A stretch of 64,000 bases of DNA from Ophthalmolycus amberensis (taxonomy: Eukaryota > Chordata > Actinopteri > Perciformes > Zoarcidae). The translations under genes and the position numbers were made by a program. Position 1 is the stretch's first letter, and every line of letters starts with the position of its first letter. The DNA is taken from assembly GCA_024529925.1 (NCBI GenBank), contig JAFEUB010001061.1, positions 111,001-175,000 on the forward strand. The letters are read 5' to 3'. Below, piece by piece: positions 44,173-55,645 of this stretch. The notes beneath the pieces were generated by a model that was not told where the DNA came from, did not search any database, and saw only the letters and a list, made by a program, of their open reading frames with translations.

Positions 44173-44786
44173 TGCTGGGCAACGATTACAATTTTTAATC
44201 GCGAATAATCTTTCAAAATAATGGAACAGACTGTCTCACCCAGCTGAGGAAACTCTGGAAACGGAGCAGGCAGGTCCACATGGATATCCCTGCTGGCCGA
44301 CCATCTGCCGAACAGCCCTGAGCTGGGCTTCAACGGGTCTTCATCTCCAACCCACATCCTGTACTTGAACCAGCGGCGCTTTTCTCTTAAAAGTGCCGCT
44401 AGCCTGCTAGCTAAACTGAGACAGCTAAGCTAAGAAAGTGCACACTCAGTCACCAAAGCCTAAAATAGTCGTAGCGGTCCATAGTCGGTGCATAAGAAAC
44501 ACCGCTGCCACCAATGTGACCGAGCGTCCTGGGCTCGTGTATGAGGTGCACTTATAAGACGGTAATAAGCGGAGTCGAGCGACCAGACATCTCGTTCAGC
44601 CCACGGCTTCTCTTTATTTCCGTTTCCCCCCCCTTGACCAGAAGTGGGAGTCGCCTTTTCTCTACGGCAACCCTGAAGGGACATATCTCCAATACAAAAC
44701 GATAAACATGAGACAGTCTGTTACAAAAAAATGCGCGATAAAATAATTGTCGGCGTCAATTAATTAATGCGTTAACTTGCCCAGCA
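44173..44786. mobile_element. hAT-like MITE
   Basis: Left TGCTGGGCAACGATTA and right TTAACTTGCCCAGCA are inverted at the ends (TGCTGGGCAA). Just inside, TTTAATCGCGAATAATC and GCGCGATAAAATAATTG give the typical A/T-rich fish pattern. No coding frame. The 8-bp duplication is unclear. Confidence 0.7.
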
Positions 44787-44789
44787 GAA

Positions 44790-46725
44790 AAGGTGTGTGA
44801 TATCACCAGGATTGCTCCCGAGAGCTCTGATACATCAGATAGCTGTTTACAGTTTGTCTGTGTTCAGTATGCTGTATCTATCCCTATGGAATATAATCCA
44901 TAAATGAATCAATAAAGTTGTGTTCACGGCAGATATTTTAATCAAACACTTTATGAAAGATCAGATTATACTTGGTGGTATAAACACACAGTATTAGAAG
45001 ATTATTAAAAACTATTGACGCTCTTTTCTGCAGTTGTTTAACACTAGACGTTATCTTACGGATGATGATAATCAGATGACCACGAGTGTCGGTAGTTCGA
45101 TCTCTCTTCTGAGGGCAGCAGACAGCACTTATTAAATATTAAGCGAAATTTGACTTGAGGTTTTAGTTGGTTTATATCTTTAATAATTGAAATGTGCTTC
45201 TAGTTATGTACACAAATAACACTGCTGGTTTGACTGTTAATGATAAAGGGAATATATAAATGCAAAGTAACATGTGATATGAAGTTAAATTAAATGTGAG
45301 AGGCATCATTATACCTGTCATGAAGCCTCTAACGTCTGGCTTCAGTTTTCCACCCGAGTCTTCAAAATGTTCGTGTACAGGTGATCAAATTCTCCAGTCA
45401 AGTTTGTTTTTATAGATCACAACGTTTGATTGGGAAGTGGTGTACGCCTCTTTCAGACCCCGTTTTGTGCTACGCAACGGTTATAAATGAGACCCTTGGT
45501 GAGTAGATGGGTGGGAAAGTCAGGTGGATGGAAAATGGCCATGAAGGGAATTTGGCTGGAGAAGAGGGGCAGAGAGACAGAATATTACAGACTATCAGGA
45601 AGAAAATTCCATTTTTTATGGGTTTTTTTCTTTGCATGGCAGGAATGTGCTTCGATACTAATCTCCCAAATCCTAAACCTCCTATATGAAATAGTAAGTT
45701 AGCAGTATGCGATAGCAGACATACCATGAATAATTCTATTTTTGACATGCTTATTTTTTCTGAAATGTACATTCACAGGACGAGCACTTGAAGACTGAAC
45801 TCACATGTTCATCATTTCTAATCACTTGTGATGGTTAAAGAAACAAATGGACATAAATATATACCCATACATGGTTTCTCATGTAGGACACAGGTGTGGG
45901 GCAGAAAGTCTGTCATCAAGACGCTTCATTCGCCTTCAGGCGGTGAGGAGGGTTGCTGTGGGTGACGGCTTGTTGGTGTGGCAAGTTGTGAGAGGCTAAT
46001 TAAAGTGAACAGTGAAGACTTGTTGGATGCGTCAAGGTCACTCTCGGCTATGTACAAGTGGCGTGTTGGCTGCACTGTATGCGTCTGAGAGAGATAAGGA
46101 AATGAAGCCTCTTGTTTGTGAGAGAACTCAAAGTAATAGCAAATGGAGAGTAAATTGGGCCCAGTTTACACAGAAACCCTGTGAGTGAATTGTCAGTTTG
46201 ACTTGGAGGCTGCCTGCTGCTGTGCATGCTGAGTCCTGACTGCAGGCTGCAGACCATCCAGACCGCGCTGACCTCTTCTCCAACACACTTGTATTCCATT
46301 GTGTCTGTTGCATTGCATTACCACAGCTGTGCAGCAGTCTTTAGTGTGCTTCTTTTATGAGAAACATTGTACAAAGTGTTTTTTTGTTTGTTTTTTAAAA
46401 AGGCAATAAAATATTTTAAAGCGAATTAAATCATTTGTGAATCTTTTGAGGAACTGTTCTACTTGCAATGAAGTGGTGCAGTTTAATCCACTCCGTCTTA
46501 AGTTCTTGAAATATTTTAAATGTCTAAAACTGTTAGCTGAATTGGCAGTTAAGTGTGTACAGACATTCATGGTTCCCAGAGGATGAATCCTAACGAATGT
46601 GAGCATGTTAGCATTGAGCTCAAAGCATCACTGTGCCTCAGACGCGTAATGTTATTCTTTATTGTTTGATTCAAGAAAGTTGGTAGAAAGGTCATTAGTG
46701 TCAGTGTATTTCCTTGTTTAGTTAG
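44790..46725. other. No gene recognised
   Basis: Low-complexity AT-rich sequence; no supported features. Confidence 0.4.
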
Positions 46726-46728
46726 ATT

Positions 46729-47260
46729 CTATCTATTTTTTTTTATCTCAGAAGAATGTTCTTCAGGACAGCTGTCATCTATCACACGGTGGGACAGTGT
46801 TGCCTGGTTTGTGTGATCAGAACACACAATATGAGAAAGCTCAAAATTGATCCGTTTGTGCTGCTGCACACCGTTCAGAAAATGTATTAGGCGTAGCATG
46901 TCTCTGTAAAGCAGAACTGAGTGAGAGACAGTCAGATGAATAGTCTTTCCTCCAACATGAACCTGCAGGAAAAAGGGAGAAAGATTAGACATCGAAATAA
47001 ATGTATCTGGATCTTTTGTTGCCAAACAGTAAATGTTAACTGCCGTTTACTGTCCTGCCTTGACATGACATTAAATGCAACTGGATGTCACAAATAATTC
47101 AACCTGTATATTATGCAAAGACACATCTGAGGCTTTCATTTTTGTTTTCAAATATCACAATATTATTTACCTTGACGAGGACATTTTCGCCAACTTCCAA
47201 AAGCTGATTCCATTATTTAACTGCTTTGAAGTTCAGATTCTCTAGATTTCAAGTTTAGAC
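46729..47260 (-). pseudogene. Decayed tandem copy of cystatin-B-like exons 2-3
   Basis: The exon-3-like part starts at 46962 after TTTCCTGCAG and reads VHVGGKTIHLTVSHSVL. The V-H-V-G start is the usual cystatin B form. The exon-2-like part ends at 47171 with GTC AAG/GTAAAT and reads FKAVK, a stop, then LLEVGENVLVK. The intron between is clearly homologous to that of the intact neighbour: both contain AACTGGATGTCACAAATAAT and ACACATCTGAGGCTTTCA. No exon 1 was found. It lies 3' of, and in the same direction as, the gene at 47640-48307. Confidence 0.75.
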
Positions 47261-47639
47261 TTTAGAGGCTGTCGACTCTTCATAATGTTGGTCATCTTTG
47301 TTTTTGTTTTTTGAGGAAACTCATTGTCAATGTATTTCCTCATTTGGTTCGTTTTTTCGTATGTGTCACCATTTCCTCCCGCCAAGAAAACATAGATTTT
47401 AGACAATCAGATAAATGATGCATGTAAGAAAGAACCACAAGACATATGAAGATTTTTTTTTTAAATTGTATTATTTCAACAGAAAGTTGTGCATTCAACT
47501 TGCTGCTTCCCAACAACAAATATTTTTATTGTGTTAATAAGTTCAAAATCAATGTCAAATCATTTCAGGATAAAGAAGCAGAGCACTTTAACATGAGAAT
47601 GCAGCCTATTTTAACTGTTGAAACAGGTTGTTTGAGCAG

Positions 47640-48307
47640 TTAAGAAAAAGCTACGAGGGGGTCTTCTCTGGTTTTGTTCTGATCCACACCATGAAACACA
47701 ACCTTTCCTCCATGATTCGCATCTTCTTTGTGGATATGCAGATGAATGTAGTCACTCTTTAACATAAACCTGCAGGAAAAAAGAGAGGAACATTGGACAT
47801 CTGAAAGAATATATTCAATCTTGTGTTGCTGAACCCTGAGGACCTTCTACCATCAGAGGTGTGTTTATGGTTTAACTGGTGTTTGCTGTCCTGCCATGAA
47901 TTTGACATGATATCAGATTCAACTGGATGTCACAAATAATGTTAATTCAACCTGTATATCATACAAAGACACATCTGAGGCTTTCAGTTTTGGTTTTCAA
48001 ATATCACAATATTATTTACGTCGATGGGGAACTCTTCTCCTGTCACAGTCTTCCTGTATTCAATTGCTTTGAATTCCGGATAGGTCTTGTCTGTCTCTTT
48101 CTCCACTTGGACCTTCACCTGTGTATGAATGAATTAAAATGTGATGTAAATCCAGCCTGAAATATAAACCAGGGTTGAGAGACACTCAGAGAGTTGAGTG
48201 TTGTTTGTGGTGAAGAATGAAGGTAGATTGAATCTCACCTGATCACAAATCTTCTGAATTGCCTCAGTGGCATCCATTGTCGGATTCCGTTCTCCAAATC
48301 CAGCCAT
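47640..48307 (-). CDS. Cystatin-B-like (stefin) gene, three exons, exon 3 frame uncertain
   Basis: Stefins are small cytosolic inhibitors of papain-like cysteine proteases. Exon 1 (48307-48239): MAGFGERNPT then AIQKICDQ, donor GTGAGA. Exon 2 (48118-48020): VKVQVEKETDKTYPEFKAIE, then YRKTVTGEEFPID, donor GTAAAT. Exon 3 (47769-47640), acceptor CCTGCAG, contains DYIHLHIHKEDANHGGKVVF, then stop. Total is about 98 residues, the usual stefin length, with all-phase-0 introns. The exon 3 frame is off by one base: in phase it reads VYVKE then stop, while the conserved frame starts one base later. One extra base, or an alternative acceptor at TTAAAG, would reconcile this. The QVVAG inhibitory loop is replaced by TVTGE, so inhibition may be weak. 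There is a tandem decayed copy downstream. Host gene or recent pseudogene: undecided. Confidence 0.7.
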
Positions 48308-48401
48308 TGTCAGAAGGTCCGTTGAAGTTAACAGAGAAGTCAACTGTCTGCTTTTCCGTGTCTCGTGTGTTCATGTTCAGCTGGTTATCAGATGTATTTA
48401 T

Positions 48402-48798
48402 TAGGGGGGGAAATCGATATACAGCATAGTATCGCGATATTTTGCGTGGCGATTATATCGATACACGGACGCCAAGTATCGATCTTTTATTTTATAAACT
48501 ATTAAAAAGAAAAAAAATAATCAAATCAATTGCTTTTTCAGTCCACTAGATGGTGCTGAGTTGTTTTCTGGTGAGGTCAGCAGAGGTGCCGGGTCTGCGT
48601 GCGTGATTGGTAGGAACAAAGATGGAGACATCAGAGAAAGAACTCAGATAAAACATGTTGTTGACACAGTTTTCCTTTGGGGACATAATTTGAAGTTGAA
48701 AAAAGTAATAAATCGCAATATATGTTATCACAATACTCAGAATATCACAGTATCGCGATAATATCGTATCGCGAGATCTCTGGTGATTGCCACCCCTA
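48402..48798. mobile_element. hAT-like MITE with TAGGGG ends
   Basis: Left TAGGGGGGGAAATCG and right GATTGCCACCCCTA are imperfect inverted repeats. Internal arms have TAGTATCGCGATATTTTG and ACAGTATCGCGATAATATC, the recurrent cytosine-guanine-rich core of this fish family. No coding frame. Confidence 0.8.
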
Positions 48799-48859
48799 AT
48801 GTCTACGCGTATCCAACTACCCATCAGGCCTATTAAACTTACACCTTGTATGGACCAGG

Positions 48860-49305
48860 AGCCAAACTTCGGTTCTGCTGAGTGAAGCTGATGCGGAAGC
48901 GTCTTAAAGCTGCATTCTCTCTAATGTCCTGATAGAAGTCTATGAGAAAATGACTCGACTTCTCTCTTGATTTATTACCTCAGTAAACATTGTAAACATG
49001 AGTTTATGGTCTAAATCTCTAGTTTCATGTCTTCTTCAATACAGCATGATGTCAAATAGACCATAAAGCAGGGTATGCTTTAGGGCGGGGCTACTGTGAT
49101 TGACAGGTCGCTGCCGACATATACAGCGTCACTATGTCAATCTACCCATATTCCAAATATGGTAACGTCTGTTCATTGGTTGCAAAAAAGCGAAAATGCC
49201 GACGGCCGCAATCCAAGATGACAATGTCGAAATCGGCAAACTCAAGGTTTCAAAACATCCGTCCACAAACCAATGGGTGACATCACGATGACTACGTCCA
49301 CTTAT
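48860..49305 (+). repeat. Dispersed repeat family R1, longest copy
   Basis: It shares most blocks with the inverted copy at 12640-13065, including TTTATTACCTCAGTAAACATT, AATAGACCATAAAGCAGGGT and GCTTTAGGGCGGGGCTAC. It ends CACGATGACTACGTCCACTT like the partial copy at 850-1012. Non-coding. Confidence 0.8.
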
Positions 49306-50107
49306 TTTAGACAGTGTGTGTTATGGACCTGTTGAAGTGTATGATGTAGCATACTCGTCTGGTGTGTATAGTAAGTAAAGTCTTTTCAAAAACTAAATGC
49401 GATGAGTTCCAGACATCAGGCCTGTGAGTACAACATCCAGCAGAGTTGCTTTTGACTGTAAACAGGTCGCTGTGAAAAAGGTTAATAAGCATGTGCTGTC
49501 TATATGTTATGTCGCAAGCACTAGTATATTGTACAGTACACTCACTACTAATTTCCCATTCGTGGAGAGCAGTACTGTGAAAGTCTTTCTGAAAAAAAAA
49601 AATGAAACACTCCTGGAGTAAACCGTCCACATTTAAGACAAATTGGCTTCCACAGCACCACACAGAGCACAAAAACTGACCAGTGCAGCAGTTACATCAT
49701 CATGACTTGGTTTGGTCCACATCAACAATATCCACTTTTTCGAGTTTCTTCCATAATGGCCAGAATGTTTAGACTGTAATAAGTCTATTAAGCGCAAGTT
49801 CATTTTCTAAATAATAACAATCCACAATTAAAAGCCGGTACTCTTATTTATTTACGGAGTCGTGCAAGTCATGGTATTTTTCACAACACTGTCCTGCAAA
49901 TACGGAATAATGTGATTTCTCCGTGAGCCCTGATTCCACATTTCAACACCTGTCAAGTGGGCTAAGCAACGGATAAAAACACTGCCTCTGCAGCTGACTG
50001 ACTGTTGGCTGTTGGAATTGAAGTAATATAAAAGATAAAATAAAAAATTGAATTGGTGCACTACAATTGTCAGTCAATTGTCAAAAATGCACACCCTATG
50101 GTCTGGC

Positions 50108-50135
50108 AATCAATATATATATATATATATATATG
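50108..50135. repeat. (AT)n microsatellite
   Basis: AT dinucleotide run, about 13 units. Confidence 0.9.
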
Positions 50136-51575
50136 CCTACTTATTGGAAACAAATGTTTTTACAGTTTGACTTTAAAGCACCTTTTCAACTTTTTGTTTG
50201 TCGTTTTGATTGTTCTTTGTGCATTTAACACATTTAAAGAAGTTTGGGAATACGTCTCATCCATTTCTACGCTCTCTCTTCCACCTATTGAAACTCTAGT
50301 CACTGAATATCCAGTACAAGTAATTAAAGCATGTGGCTAAGAAATGGAGATGTCTAACTCATTTATATTGCAAAACTCTTCAATCACCTGCAGTGTAAGT
50401 TGAGGTAAAATACTACAAAAGCTTAGAACAAAAGCTGTTTCCTTGAAGTTTTTTTTTTTCTTCCACTGCGTGCGTATTTAATATTCTAGACAGATTTTTC
50501 ATTACCGGTACTTCAGAGACAAAGACGCACTCGGGATGCTGTGCATGTGTAAAAAGTGACTCAGACTGTTGTCCCAGTTCCTTTGGTGTAATTTAGCCAG
50601 GGCTTCAAATGCACACTCTCTAGTTTGTCTCACCACGGCAGCATATTCATTGTTAATCCAGACAATGTTCCCGTCTTGCAACATTAAACATTGTGTATAT
50701 GTGCTGATATTTACTTTAGGATGTTATTTGGAGCACTTAATTAGACTTGTAGATGTGTCCACCCTCAGATATTTACTATGTGGATGTTGTAGGGGACATG
50801 GAAGCATACCATCAACTAGCCCGACTGGCCTTGCTCATCAAGCCGCCTCTTCTTCTAGTTTGACTGACAACTGCGGTTGCTTTGCTCCATGAAGTCAAGT
50901 CAACCAAGGGTGGGTGTGAGGGTCACACAAACACAGGTCTTTCACCCAGGGGTTGTCCCGTGTGAAACCAAATGTAAACGTTGGTTTGATAATCGTTATG
51001 TAATATTGTTATGCAGTGTTAGCCTAAAACCTAACCAATCATTACAAAAGTTAACCACGTGGTAGTGTGCCTTTTTTTGCCAGCGTGATATGAGGCTGAT
51101 ATGAAACGTTTTCCCCGTGGTTTGCAGAATTGTACAATCATATCATTCTTCATCCCAGCTTAAAGTTACCTGGAAGCCCTGACGCCTCTTTGCTCTTAAT
51201 GCCATCCACTACCAGTCTCAACCAGATGGATCTGCTACTCATCACTACAAGCGTTGTATCACCTACCTACATTTCTACTTGGCTTTTCCAACAGTGACTA
51301 CATTTACATGCACATATTCCACCATTATTCCAAATTTGAAATGGTTCATGTAATAATATTCCCTTTGGGTATTGAAGTAGGCCTTATTTCGAATGGAGCA
51401 TTGTCCGATTAAGACGTGGAATATGCCGATAGTATTCAGGTTTTAGGAGCATTCTTTCTTCATGTATACAGAGCATTGGGAATGTGTCTCAACTGAGGTT
51501 TTCATGGTACTGCGCGACACAGAGCCTATTTTTCCTGTTTACGAGCAGCTCTGTGAGATGAACACAAACCAACGA

Positions 51576-51740
51576 CAAAAGCGAGCTACTGTTCCTCCCG
51601 GGGAAGGGTTGCCCGCACAGAGACCTGTCCATCACCATTGACGATACCGTGGTGACGCCAACTCGGACTGCGAGGAATCTGGGTGTGACCCTGGATGACC
51701 AACTGTCGTTCTCAGCAAACATTTTCATAGTTTGACGGGA
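51576..51740 (+). pseudogene. L2-type LINE reverse transcriptase fragment
   Basis: The plus frame reads ELLFLPGKGCPHRDLSITID, then TARNLGVTLDDQLSFSANIF, then stop. The pattern (LLFLPG, DLS..ID, then ARNLGV..DDQLSF) is a well-known C-terminal RT stretch of L2/CR1-type LINEs in fish. Only about 50 residues remain. Confidence 0.85.
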
Positions 51741-52429
51741 TAAACAAGATGTTAGGGCTGCTAATGGTGTCAAGGTGTGTTTCTCTGGGCCCCGGTGATG
51801 AGGATGCGGCCTCTTTACGTAAAGACAAGGGTGGATGATGACATTTACATCAGACGGACCAAAGCGTACACTCGGGCAGTATGAATTGGCCCTAGCTACC
51901 ATTTCCACCTATGTCCAAGTCCGGACTTCGATTGGGTGGATCTATTGCCACAGTTGGGGGTATAGCTACAAGTTAACCTTACTCCCTGTCTCTATCTTTA
52001 AATGTATACAGCTTTTCTAAGTTCCTAGAAGTTGCCAACCTAGATTTATAAGTCTGCATCACATTGACAATGTTATCTGTGCAAAACCACACATGAGTTG
52101 GCCTTTCTGAAATTAAAATGCTGGTCCCAGTAATGGTTTTCCGCTCACATAACCTGAGGGAGACAGCAACAGGCCCTCTGTATACACAAGGATTCAATTT
52201 TAATTTGTAAGCAAGTTTCAAGGATCAATACCAGCCAATCAGAAAAGGGGGAATTACACTGTAAAATGTAATTGATGACCTTAGTTAAAAAAAAAAAGTG
52301 ACCGTAACTCATTTCTGCTTAATTAGTTGACTATACTGAAAGAAACGTGGTAAAGAACACTTTCTGGTGAGTAAAGTTGTGAAACTCATCAGCTCAAGTA
52401 ACCTTTAATATAAAAAAATCAGTGAGGTG

Positions 52430-55360
52430 GACCATCCGTAAAGTCCGGAGAAACACGAGGCCGCATTCGACGACTACACATGCGCAGTTCAACACTTCAC
52501 CTGACTGAAGACGGTCTGTGCTCGAGACGTAATGGTGGATGCACGAAGCGAGAGGAGTGCGCTACTTCGTCAAGTTATTTGAAGGTACATTTCAGCTACA
52601 GAATGAAATAAAATGTCACTGGCTATCTACTTTAGCAAACCTAGTCGGCCCTTTACCGTATTATCTATCTGTTAATTAGGGGTTGGAGGTTAACTTTAAG
52701 TCTTCGATTTTGAAAGCTAGCGAACGTTAAAGCTAACCTAGCTAACGCTAGCCCGTGCCAAACCCCGCTACAATACATGTACTTTTAACAACGACTTGGC
52801 AGACGAAGCGTACTTTTTAGCAGGTGCAATGGCAACTGTGTGGATATTTCAGGGCCACTCTTGAATTCGGCAAGCATGTCTTCTTTTTGTTTGAGTCCGT
52901 GGCTCCTACAACCGTCCTACGGCGCAGTCAAATGGGACCGTCAGAGAAGCGACCTTATCGGGAAACGAGTCAAAATGTTACATCTGTTTATCCGTTTACC
53001 AATTTAGAAGTAACGTACATTATTCTTGATGTTACGAAGCATTTTTTTAAAGGCAGACAGGATGGTGGCGGTTATATTAATAACAGTGGCTGTCTGAATC
53101 GCGTACATTGAAATACACCGCATTACGGGAGTCTCACAACGTTACTGTCAGTGAATGAAGATGAAATGTAGTGTTCGGTTGAGCTGAACGAGGAATAATT
53201 ATACAACAACCGTATGATGGTGGGCCTCTCGGGCACAGAGAGAGTGACACTGTGTCCCAACAGCAAGCGTTACGTTACGATTTTCAACGTTAAAATAACG
53301 TCTTATATTGTGATATTTACTGGAAAGTATGTACAATATAACCAATAGCAAGTTGGAAACTTTCAGCTTACCAGACATCCACTTGTGGTTGGGTAATTCA
53401 GTCGTTACAAACAAACACAAACTTGTGAATAATAGAGAAAAAAACATACAATATATATCATGGCTAGCAAGGACAAGTATTTGTGATTTAAGTTTTAAAA
53501 TCTTGAAATCTTCTATTAAACTGATGGCTAGTTAGCCATAAACATGCAACTTGACTGAGTTATTTGCAGTTTGACTGAATGATTTTGTTTCTTTTGTAGG
53601 CTTTGCTGAAACCTGGCAATGAATTGGAAGTGTAAGTACTGCTTGTTTTCTTCTGAAAAGAGGGCTCAACTATTCAAACACTACTGCTTAAAACATGGAA
53701 GCTATACCAGATTGACTCCAATTCCATGTCTCCACACAGATTGTTTTCCTGAGGGTGAAGATGAGACAAGTATGGAGTCCAAACGACTGGAACTTGTAGA
53801 GGAGATGAAGAAACGTTGTCCAACTGCTGCTCTGATATCCAAGAATATGGACTCATGACCGGAGCCTCCAGTGAAAGAGTTGAAAGGTGGCCAGCACTCT
53901 TTACGGAGGGTCAGGTAAATCAAAATTTTTCACGTTCAAGTTTTTAGTTGTAATATATTTTCATTATTTGTCATGTATCTTTTATGTCACCAAATTAGCT
54001 TTACTGTCATACTACTGAAAAAGCAGTCTAATAAATATGATTTTATGAATTGATCATTGCAAATCCCAATCCCAGTGTGTCTAATCAAACTAATAAATCA
54101 CCAAATCACACTGGCCTCCAAGGATTGAATACAGGTTTCTACCACTGCTGCTGTTTGTGATTGGCTCAAACTAGTACTCAGGAGAGTTGCCTACTATTCT
54201 TTGTAAAGAACCATATGTCACCTGGCACGCATTATTTAATTTTTATACAGCAATTGCAGTAACTTATGTTCAATCTGGAAGACATTGCAACACTAGTTTT
54301 CTGCCCAGTGTGACGTAGTATTTTGTTGCTGTTTTTAATGTAGGTCCAATATGACTAAATCTTAATTGTCCTACTCTTTCCTTTAGAGTTCTGTCTCTTA
54401 TCAAGCAAAAACCTGAACCCAGAATTCTTCAAAGAACTTGACAAATGCACTCCTCGCTTCCTTGAGATTTTCACGTCCAAGGGGGGGAAGTGTCGGCCAG
54501 GAATATCTGCAACAAGTCACACCAGGGGTAGGTTTCTCAAGCAAAGTTTAAAACAAATGTATGTGGTGACCAAAATAGTCCCACCACATTGTGTATGCAG
54601 AGCCGTCAATTGATTGTCCTTGAATACTTAGGAATGTAGTGTTTGAATTTTTTTTATAGAGTACAGATGTTACTGAGAAGGGAATCACAGTCCTCCGTGG
54701 GCTTCCTGTCATCCTTGGAGAAGAGAACACAGACTTCTTCAAGATCTGCTTTGTAAGTAGACTTTGTCAGATTTATTTAATTCCACACCACAGGATGCCC
54801 AATCTATCTAATGCATTCCTTCTGTTCATCTTTTGGTATTAGTTACTTCTCTTCCACTCAGCCTGAATTAGTGCTGCTATACTTTAATTTTTGATGCACT
54901 GATCACCTATGCCTAATTTATTTTGTGGAGCCTTGTTTTGCTGTGAGGCACAAATATATTCATTGTGTGTTCTACTACAGAAATGCAAAATTTCATTTGA
55001 CATGCATTTGTGGTTTTAATGCTGCTATTGTTGTTAGGACTGCGATGACCCTCCAGACATGTCCCACACCTCCATGGGAATCCTGACAGTGATTGCCGAA
55101 GACTGTGTGGCCTCTCCTCACTCGCTGCACCAGGAGTCTACAGCTATAATGCAATCGTTTTGGAAGGAACAGTGGTGATGGATGACCTTGACAATCTTCC
55201 GCATGCCATGTGCCTACTCTTCGAACTTTACGCCCTGCATTTGGAGTACCCTCAACAGCTCAGGTACACCATTGAGTTTATTCAAAGAGTGCTTCTCTCA
55301 CTTGGACAGAAATACCTAAAACCTAAAATACAATCACTCAAAAATCGACTGATGCAGTGA
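52430..55360 (+). pseudogene. SAMD3-like gene, decayed
   Basis: A family of fish proteins resembling sterile alpha motif domain-containing protein 3. Non-coding exon 1 (about 52430-52584, donor GAAG/GTACAT). Exon 2 (53600-53923, ATG at 53619) begins MNWKCKYCLF, a C2H2-type finger (C-x2-C, H, H), and later EMKKRCPTAALISKNMDS. Its continuation VERWPALFTEGQ is in another frame, leading to GTAAAT. Exon 3 (54387-54527): SKNLNPEFFKELDKCTPRFL, then SKGG; a run of seven G (54481-54487) shifts the frame before VGQEYLQQVTPG. Exon 4 (54660-54752): VTEKGITVLRGLPVILGEE. Exon 5 (55038-55360): DCDDPPDMSHTSMGILTVIA, then after another shift VLEGTVVMDDLDNLPHAMCL, ending KIQSLKNRLMQ and stop at 55360. Exon-intron structure is kept, but at least three frame lesions exist. 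The large central part of the family protein was not found. Confidence 0.8.
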
Positions 55361-55645
55361 GTGACTGTCTTCACGATGTGGATGGTATGTGACATGCTGG
55401 GTCAGGCCTGAGACCTTTACCCTTCCATCTCCAATAGAACTCTTTACTTGTGTGGAAACGTGATGTTTTTTTTGTCATTTTGTCCAGTTGACTATGGACT
55501 TTGTTTATCTGTTGTTTCTGAATCTGTAGTCAAAAGAGAGCAATTCATGATTTTTCATCGGAGTGATGAAAGGCATTTAGATTTTTATAAAAGTTAAGGA
55601 AGTTCATGTCAAGGTATAGACATAGCCAGTAACGGTATGTTATTA

